NCBI RefSeq assembly: GCF_932276165.1
Contig: NC_063997.1
Location: forward strand, 2,862,001 to 2,926,000
From: Plutella xylostella
Lineage: Eukaryota > Arthropoda > Insecta > Lepidoptera > Plutellidae
Direction of reading: 5' to 3'
DNA length: 64,000 bases
The position numbers and the translations under genes were made by a program. Positions 57,243 through 64,000 of this stretch are shown piece after piece. Numbering within the stretch: position 1 is the stretch's first letter; each line of letters opens with the position of its first letter. The notes under the pieces were generated by a model. It was given only the letters and a program-made list of their open reading frames with translations, had not been told where the DNA came from and made no database searches.

Positions 57243-57660
57243 CAAGATTGGAAAGTAATAAATTCAACTAAGAAAACAGGTTTTATCTCATTTGCAATTA
57301 AGGGGCAGAACAATAATTGTGATAGATTTAACTTATGAAGGAAAAAAACTAGCAACAAAATAATTCAGTAATGGTTTTCAATCATCATCCACTGCTGGAC
57401 ATATAGACCTCTCCCATATTCCCTCTAAAATCAGCAGACCTTACAAATGTTTCAATTTGTATGAAACTATGAGGTATAACCCTTAATATTAAGTGCAGAT
57501 AAAATCGAATACTCACAATAACATGCATGCACTGGGGTACTTTACCTTTATGTTTATGTTTTGATAATAACTACATAACATTACGTCGTCGTGGGCAATC
57601 AAGGTTGCTTATTTAATAGGTGCATGTACAAAATATATTAGGAACGAGTTTTGTTTAATA

Positions 57661-57737
57661 CACTCGCGTGCAATGATAAATTTCCACCTGCAGTTGACGT
57701 TCCGATATCACTGGAATTTTTTCATTGCCTGTGAGTG
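57661..57737. mobile_element. TA-flanked MITE B, short copy 3
   Basis: The 77-bp copy between TA dinucleotides keeps both ends (CACTCGCGTGCAATGATAAA and TTCATTGCCTGTGAGTG) and little else. It appears to be an internal deletion derivative. Confidence 0.75.
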
Positions 57738-58139
57738 TATTATTAGCAGACACTTGAATAAAGCCTTGGTTTTTAACTTTAAATTTTTACTGTTAGTTAA
57801 GATGGTATTTTGCTTGACTAGGTAGTCCCTCCTTTACAGTGCGAGAAAAGCAACCTCACTCGAATGAGCGCTAAAATGTTCTCATCAGTCTCTTGCGAAT
57901 ATAATCTTATTTCGGGAGGTATGTTAAATAAAAGATAATATATTCAGCACCATGAAGAGACGTGCATTTCAAGTGACTCGTGACTTGCTTCAGAATGGGA
58001 TCAATGGTTTCGGGAAATTGGCAGATATTTTCTTTGCCTTTAAGGGTGAGCGCACACATACGACGCATATTTCGAGGACTGAAAATTTTAGGTCTAAGGT
58101 TTAAAAGGATGTACTAAACGTATAAATCGCGCTGACTAG

Positions 58140-58213
58140 CGGAGGCTTTCCGTTTAGGAGTAATTTGGTGCTATGTCACTGGAACTTTTTAATTGCTCCA
58201 TTGCTCCTGAGTG
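58140..58213. mobile_element. MITE B, partial copy 4
   Basis: Only the right half is clear: CCGTTTAGGAGTAATTTGGT, ACTGGAACTTTTTAATTGCT and an end CTCCTGAGTG before TA. It matches the right half of 22138-22370. Confidence 0.55.
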
Positions 58214-58230
58214 TACTTAGTTGGTAGATA

Positions 58231-58536
58231 CGACGTCAACCATGCTTGTAACATGCTGATAACCTTTTTTATTTAATAATAAGCCCTTCTACACAGGTCT
58301 TTTATCGAAGTCGATAAACTTGTTTTAAGCGTGTTCCACTAATCACAGATTTATATTATACACATATTTATAGCGAATCGCGATATAGCGACGTCAACCA
58401 TGTTTGTAACATGCTGATAACCTTTTTTATTTCATAATAAGTCCGCTACACGGGTCCGTTATCGAAGTCGATAAACTTGTTTAAAGCGTGTTCCTCTAAT
58501 CACAGCGCCGTATTTAAGTAAATCGCGATATAGTGA
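58231..58536. repeat. Tandem duplication, unit about 158 bp
   Basis: The units 58231-58388 and 58389-58536 share GACGTCAACCATG(C/T)TTGTAA, GATAACCTTTTTTATTTAAT-like, TATCGAAGTCGATAAACTTG, GCGTGTTCC and TCGCGATATAG in order, with scattered differences. It is non-coding. TATCGAAGTCGATA is itself palindromic. Confidence 0.8.
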
Positions 58537-58832
58537 AGTTTATCTACGTCGATACCGAACCCGTGCAGCGGCTACTCCCTCAAATCTACACCTAAAATAC
58601 TTCCCAACCCGTCACCAGCTGACGCTCTCACATACACACTCCCGCCCGCGGCCCCGCCCACCAGACTGACAGACACGTGATTAATACACTGTCACTGCAG
58701 CCGGTCGGAGATTTACATGTGAGTAATGGAGCCGCCTGCACGTTATATAGTAGAACTCAATACGAGAACGCGAGGGTTAACCGCTTTAATCTGTGTGTTC
58801 AGAAACCAGAATACCTAGTTAGAGCGCAATCG

Positions 58833-58866
58833 TATAAAAAGCGTCCGTCGTCGAGCTAGCTTCAGT
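58833..58866 (+). promoter_or_regulatory. Core promoter: TATAAAAA and TTCAGT initiator
   Basis: TATAAAAA at 58833-58840 and TCAGT with its A at 58864 are 31 bp apart, a textbook arthropod arrangement. The sequence just downstream is 5S-rRNA-like, so the promoter may belong to a mobile element rather than a host gene. Confidence 0.55.
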
Positions 58867-58873
58867 GATAGTA

Positions 58874-59000
58874 ACTGATCATTGAAGTTAAGCAACACAT
58901 GGCACGGCCACCCATCCAATGGGTGACCGATTTCAAGCGGTGGTTTTCTGGACGCTTCCGTGCATTCTGGTGGCACGTTAAACCGTGGGTCCCTCAGACA
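58874..59000 (+). repeat. 5S-rRNA-derived repeat (SINE3-like fragment)
   Basis: TGATCATTGAAGTTAAGCAA matches the 5S internal A-box, and CATCCAATGGGTGACCG 30 bases later matches the C-box region. The tail CTTCCGTGC ... GGCACGTTAAACCG is known to me as a common insect repeat body. It is too diverged to be a functional 5S gene. A 103-codon frame from ATG 58899 crosses it (MARPPIQWVTD...) but is probably fortuitous. Confidence 0.6.
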
Positions 59001-59607
59001 GACATACAAATACACTACAAACTTGTACCACCCATATTTTTAAGTAACTGGAAAGAGTACCTAATAGGAAACCTCAATAAAGTGTTTATTTATTTACGTA
59101 GATATTCTCCGGAGCGGATGTCAACTCCGGGGGAAGAGGCCATCGCTTCGGAGGACTTCCGGGGAGGTTCCGGAGTCGGTGCTCTGTTTTACTCACTCTT
59201 TGTTTTGTAAAAGAGATTTATTTGGTCGAAATCGGAATCGATATTAGCGTAAGTCCTTACTATGTGGGTTGTTTAGTTTCACGAAGGAACTTATATTTAT
59301 TTAAGTAGCACCAGCCAGGTGATTCAATCGTAAATCTCATTTTCAATATCACAAAATGAACGTTAAGTATGTTATTTATAAGAATTCCAATGCAATGCAG
59401 TCGGTCTTTACTTATAAATAAAATAAAATAATAATAAATAATCGATTGACCTCTGTTGGACTTGACCACCTATTTCCGCTGGTACTGAAGGGTTTCTTGA
59501 ACCAACGGCGGAGGCCCATGAGGAATACTACAAAATATGCCATAACTTTCTAACCTGTATTGAAACTACAGTACAGACTTGTTTTGCTTACACACAATTT
59601 AATATTA

Positions 59608-59789
59608 ACCCTCAAATTCATAGAACGTATTGTAAGTTTACAACAAGGTTAAAATTGCCTTTGAAACACAGTTTCGATTCTTTACGTCACTGAAATGGTT
59701 GAAATTCGTATATCACAACGTCAATTTTAAACCTATTGTAAAGTGTCAAAAAGCTTTATGCTTTATTTAAGCTTTATGAATTTGGGGGT
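59608..59789. repeat. Dispersed repeat K, copy 2
   Basis: This is inverted relative to 26905-27060. Its own ends, ACCCTCAAATTCATA and TATGAATTTGGGGGT, are inverted repeats, suggesting a 182-bp MITE. Confidence 0.7.
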
Positions 59790-59805
59790 AAGTGTTTTTG
59801 GTCAT

Positions 59806-59895
59806 ATAAAAAAAAAAAAAAACACGCACTCACGCCTTGTACTAATGTTCTCCCTTGCGGGGTAGGCAAGAGGTGCATTGCTGCACCCACTTTTC
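59806..59895. repeat. Lepidopteran dispersed repeat fragment, second copy
   Basis: An A-run, then CACGCACTCACGCCTTGTAC and CTTGCGGGGTAGGCAAGAGG, as at 4886-4950. The copy extends further right (CCACTTTTCGCCAGAGTGTT). Confidence 0.55.
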
Positions 59896-60565
59896 GCCAG
59901 AGTGTTATGTTAGTCCCAATGTAATAGGGGGCGGGCCTATATAAACGTTTATTAATCACGGTATTTTCCTTTATAGTAAGAGCGATGGTTTACATACGAA
60001 TATATGTCGTCTCCACAGGCGAGAGAATCGAGACAAGTCCGCTCTTTTATCGTCGGGTAGTCTCTACGGATGAGCGATGACTCCGCCAGAATCATAAAAT
60101 CTTCATCAGGTAAAATATAAGACATAATACCTAATTTGCCACAACCCTGTACCGGTTTTAAAAAACCTGTCTCATTTAGTTAATTAAATTTCCGTTGCAG
60201 ATTTTTAAAGCTTGCAAGCTTTAAAGCTTAAAATTTCTATCTGCTTTACCCAAATCATATCTAGCTTTTGTTAGTGAAAAATCATATATGGACGCAAGCA
60301 TGCATTTTCATTTTCAGTTTAAAATTAACCCTTATGATTCAGGAGTTAAGGAGCAGCTCAGCGAGGCCACCACTGAGCCATGCTGTTACACCGGTCACTC
60401 GTAAACCAAGTAAAATTAGCCAGTAGGGAAACTCATCACATAATGTGAGGTGAGTCATTACTCGTCACACACAATGACACACCTCAGGGTTATAATTCTA
60501 CTATTTTTTTAAGTATTTTAAATAACATTCTACTAAGATGATGATCTAATACGATGGTTGTGAGT

Positions 60566-60633
60566 TTTCCTAATGTTGGATCTATTTTTACTTATGGCAT
60601 TTGGTATAAAAATAGATCCAGCATTAGGAAACA
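60566..60633. repeat. Short fold-back
   Basis: TTTCCTAATGTTGGATCTAT and its inverse (ATAGATCCAGCATTAGGAAA) surround a spacer of about 20 bases. It lies directly beside the inverted-repeat element at 60638-60873. Confidence 0.7.
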
Positions 60634-60637
60634 TTAT

Positions 60638-60873
60638 GCCTGATCCAGACTCACGCCGAGAAGACCCGAGAACACCTGAGACGCGATAGTGTGATGAGTT
60701 TCTCGCCTTCTCGTTATCTCGCTCGGGTGTTCTGATGTTCTCCGATTGGTGTCGGTCTTTTGGCCCGAGACAAAGGGATTTCACGAACACAAGTGAGACC
60801 ATACCGTGAGTGTGGATGGTTCACCGAGATCGCGAGAAGTCTCGACGAACCTCGGCATGAGTCTGGATCAGGT
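60638..60873. mobile_element. Inverted-repeat element, 236 bp
   Basis: CCTGATCCAGACTCACGCCG is mirrored by CGGCATGAGTCTGGATCAGG at the right end. The interior is rich in TCTCG/CGAGA motifs. Next to it (about 60878-60915) is a decayed Helitron-like 3' end (TTCCCACGGGAACACCTTTT). Confidence 0.7.
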
Positions 60874-63285
60874 ATTAGGATTCCCACGGGAACACCTTTT
60901 AAGGTAAAGTCAAGCTCGATGGAAAAGATATAGTGAAATCATACTTTATTAAAAAGATAACGTTCTTTTTGCATTTCACTGCACTGAAACTTTATCTGGC
61001 TTGCATCAGGCAACTCGGAAAGCAACTTTTTGCCTGCAAATTCGGGCGGTCCCACGGGCAAAAACTAAAATTGTTGTACAGCTGAACACACGGTGTTCCA
61101 TAACTTTTTGTTTACAAGATTTATTTGTAGCCGAGTGTATCATAACATTACGCACATAAATCAGAGAATATGAAAAAAGTGAGCGCCACAAACCACTGCA
61201 ATATTACTTAGAGGTACACTAAATTGTTTTTAAAGTGGATGGAATGGAATGACTTTAATACTATTAGGTTGTTTTGTGATCGATAGAGGATATAAGCTGC
61301 TTTTATTGCGTTCTAGGAGCAGACATGAATTCTTAAGAGGCACTTTTAGAACGTCTGTCTTCTTTGTTTCTAGATATTCGCTGGAAGATTGTTCGGTAAA
61401 GTAATATTTATTAAATTAGGTACTATTGAAATTTTAGGAACTAATTTAGACCAATTTGATTGTAAATGTGTATGTTGTTTATTAAGAGTCGATTAACAGT
61501 ACATACACTGACCGCCAATTGGTATTGCTCTATTTCTTAAATCTAATGCTATCTTAAGTAATTTTCCAATACAGTAAAGCTAGGAATACGAATACTTAAA
61601 AGTATATAAGTAAAAAATACCTACAACTTGTAATGACTGCTGCAGACGGCAAATCCAGAAGAATCTGCGCCGAACGCTCATAGGTTCTTCAAAGGGTCTT
61701 CTTTTATAACTTAGTTCTGCTAAAAGGCGCTAACTCCAAGTGACAAAGACGACACAAAGTGCTTAGTCGCCAGTAAAGATCGTCGTAAAACCCTTATTGC
61801 AAAAGTGGTGGATACCAGGACTATAAAAGCGTCGACGTATAAAGCGATAACTGGATTTACAATTTGTCTGCGCGGTAGAGTGCGGGGCTATTAGTGATAC
61901 GATAAAATGGACTTCAGCGCTTATGAATTACGTAATGTTTTGTGATAAACATTTATAGCGATTCGGAAGGTGCCAAATTGACGTATTCATTGAGCTTTTG
62001 TTACTTTTAAATATGTTTACGTTATAGGCTAATTACGTTGTGATATAAGTACGAATTTTTACTTTGAGACTGACACAGAGTATGTGTCTGGGGTGCTATT
62101 TGTAAAAAAATTTATACATACAGACAAATTGAGAACCTCCTCCTTTTTTCGAAGTCAGTTAAAAATAGTGAACCCATCTCTAATAAATTATGAGGAGCTT
62201 TTCTGTGAGAGCTTTTCGGCGATTAAACTTCCTGAGAAAACTACAAGGTGGAATTCAATTTACTTGAAAAGATGCCGTTGAAAATAAATAAAAGCTAATC
62301 GAAACACAAAACACAGTCCACGTATGAGAAAATTCAATACGTACTAGAAGACGAATCAAAGAGCGCAAAGCAAATCTCTTTGTAAGTTAACTCTTGTTCA
62401 TTGTACTAGTATTTTGAAAAGTGCTTACACAGTTTGTAAAATGCTTATAGCTTTAATAAATACTTTTCTGTGACGGGTACAGTATAAGTACTGTCCCTTT
62501 TTGGGGTGCCCAACAAATGGATATTTTTAAATGTTTGACTGTATGTATCAATATTCTTCGGCTGGGAATTGAACCAGGGGCGTCATACATTTAATCACGA
62601 CATTTACTATTATAATATTTGGTGTTCTCATAAAATTTTCAAAATTGATACCAGATTTTAACCCAGAAGCATTTAAAAATGAAAATATTTCATCCTCATA
62701 ACAGCAACTTATTTCGCTAGCCACAAGGCTTTAGGAGCCAAATGTTACATCAGAATTACATATTAGCGCCATCTAGTATTCATCGCACATAAACTCTGCG
62801 ACATTGCTGCGGCACACCGCACGACACTCGTAGGAAATTGATAGAAAATTCCTATACCGAATCGTTTATCCGGCCAGCCAGTTCGCGTTTATTCATTTTA
62901 TTTGCTGCGCCGCAATAAAAATTGGGATATAAAGTTAAGCCGGTTTTGATCACTACGGGCACTCGTAAAAAGGCGTCTGGTGGTTGGCTCTAAAACTTTA
63001 ATCATGTGAGATGTTTGTTGAAATGTAATAAAAACCGTTCGTGTATATTTATTAAATAACTTTAGTGCCTGCTGTGAAAGTTTAAAAGTTTTATCTGTTG
63101 CTTTTATATGAATTTACAGAGTGCACTTTTGTTTTCGCGAGTACCTCCCAGAGGAGTTGTTCGTCTAAACGTAGTGCACTGACAGCACATGTGCTTGCAC
63201 GGGGGCTGTGGCGTCTCGGGAGTTAGTTCAGTCAATTACTAAAGCACTTGCTTTAATATGTTTTAGAAAAGCTTCTTTATAATTA

Positions 63286-63324
63286 TGATGAATGACGATG
63301 ATGATGATGACGATGACGATGACG
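63286..63324. repeat. (GAT/GAC)n microsatellite
   Basis: An imperfect run of GATGAT/GACGAT units. It is a simple repeat. Confidence 0.8.
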
Positions 63325-63593
63325 TATATGTATAAGATGATGATACATGATGTTTATGCAGTATTAAACCATTCATGTACCTAACCGAGATAGCTGCAGT
63401 TGTAGTACGATTGTCATATATTTGTCATCGATACGCTAATTAGAAGAATAAACTGTTTATGATAACTATGAAAGTAGCCGCTAGCGGCGCTGTATGGTCG
63501 ACTTTCTACCTATTCTGGGAATATAATCCAGTCCACCACATAAAACACAAGCCTTTAGTTGACGCTGAGGTCTTCTTCTTCTTCTTAAGTCCT

Positions 63594-64000
63594 TTAACTC
63601 CTAGTGGAGCATAGGGCCGCAACTACAGCTTTCCACTTCTGACGATCAGAGGCAGCAGCCACAACTTCTGGCCAGCTCATGTTGATCGACTTGATCTCCT
63701 GGGCTAATGTCCTTATCCAAGTTATTCTTGGGCGCCCTATCCTTCTTTTTCCTTGCGGGGCAAACACTAGGGCCTGCTTTGTGAGGCGAGAGTCCTCCTG
63801 CCGCAACGAATGACCTATCCAGCGCCATTTTCGATCGAGGATCTCTAAATGCGTAGGTCTCTGGTTTGTGAGAGTCCAAAGGTCTTCATTTCTGATGGTT
63901 CGTGGCCAAAATATTCCCAGAATTTGTCGCAAGCACTTGTTTATAAAAACTTGAAGCTTGTGGGAAATATCTTTACGCACAAACCAAGTCTCGCACCCGT
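63594..64000 (-). CDS. RTE-type LINE ORF2, C-terminal part (runs off the window)
   Basis: The minus-strand frame is open from the window edge at 64000 to a stop at 63594. It reads GCETW at the edge, then KLQVFINKCLRQILGIFWP, NEDLWTLTNQ, the segment KWRWIGHSLRQ, and the closing GKRRIGRPRITWIRTLAQE, then WKAVVAALCSTRS. This is the typical region after the RT domain in RTE-clade LINEs. It is downstream of the catalytic motifs, which lie outside the window. A (TTC)n/(AAG)n tract near 63575-63588 is its 3' tail. The visible part has no stop, so the copy may be fairly intact. Confidence 0.8.
   Translation of the reverse strand, partial: GCETWFVRKDISHKLQVFINKCLRQILGIFWPRTIRNEDLWTLTNQRPTHLEILDRKWRWIGHSLRQEDSRLTKQALVFAPQGKRRIGRPRITWIRTLAQEIKSINMSWPEVVAAASDRQKWKAVVAALCSTRS

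Larger units (their letters stand above)
57243..63593. other. Gene-less repeat-bearing right part
   Basis: It holds MITE B copies, a LINE tail near 57382-57420 (CCACTGCTGGACATATAGAC on the plus strand), a tandem duplication, a 5S-like repeat, repeat K, nested hairpins and microsatellites, listed separately. A weak tRNA-like B-box (GGTTCAATTCC, minus) lies near 62570. 60880-62560 and 62620-63280 show nothing I can assign. Confidence 0.5.

Noticed and set aside
58899..59210. 103-codon protein starting MARPPIQWV
   Set aside because: The first third is translated 5S-like repeat and the rest has no domain; kept only as a remark under the repeat.

Overview
The window looks like a stretch of moth (Lepidoptera) genome. 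It is AT-rich with long gene-poor spans. It carries tRNA-derived SINEs, LINE tails ending in the lepidopteran GEA(Y/F)xQQW codons, Helitron-like elements with an embedded (GTCT)n run, many short TA-flanked inverted-repeat elements, and a gypsy-type endogenous retrovirus of the TED/errantivirus kind. I support only two host genes. One is the last coding exon of an ETS transcription factor (8413-8656, +). The other is an intronless short-chain dehydrogenase/reductase (56421-57182, -) with a TATA box just upstream. Everything else is mobile, repetitive or unrecognised.

Layout. 1-8412 is upstream or intronic DNA of the ETS gene with repeats. 8657-11631 is the ETS 3' UTR and downstream DNA. 11643-15361 is a 5'-truncated LINE on the minus strand, bounded by a 13-bp target-site duplication. 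Its long frame runs from an RNase H tail into a complete RNA-virus-type superfamily 1 helicase, broken by a single in-frame TGA just before the Walker A motif. 15375-35880 is gene-less and built largely of small elements, several nested in one another in a readable order.

35888-41059 is the least explained block. Two copies of a 173-bp sequence, apparently identical, lie in opposite orientation about 5 kb apart. Each carries a TATA box and a TCAGTT initiator exactly 30 bp apart, both firing inward. The left copy sits in a fold-back with perfect 64-nt arms. Between the copies are a SINE, a GC-rich minisatellite and unrecognised sequence.

48096-55698 is a complete endogenous retrovirus. It has two 245-bp LTRs that read as identical, a GCCT target duplication, a primer site matching tRNA-Ser, gag, pol (protease, RT, RNase H, integrase) in the -1 frame, and env with a furin-type site, fusion-peptide-like segment and C-terminal membrane anchor. 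Its frames are unbroken, so the insertion is probably young. 57243-63593 is again repeat-rich, including a 5S-rRNA-like segment behind a strong core promoter. An RTE-type LINE ORF runs off the right edge.

The main theme is element-in-element history. A viral helicase is carried by a LINE, a Tc1/mariner-like MITE sits in that LINE's 3' part, fold-backs sit inside MITEs, and a retrovirus was inserted recently. All calls come from reading the sequence; no database search was possible.
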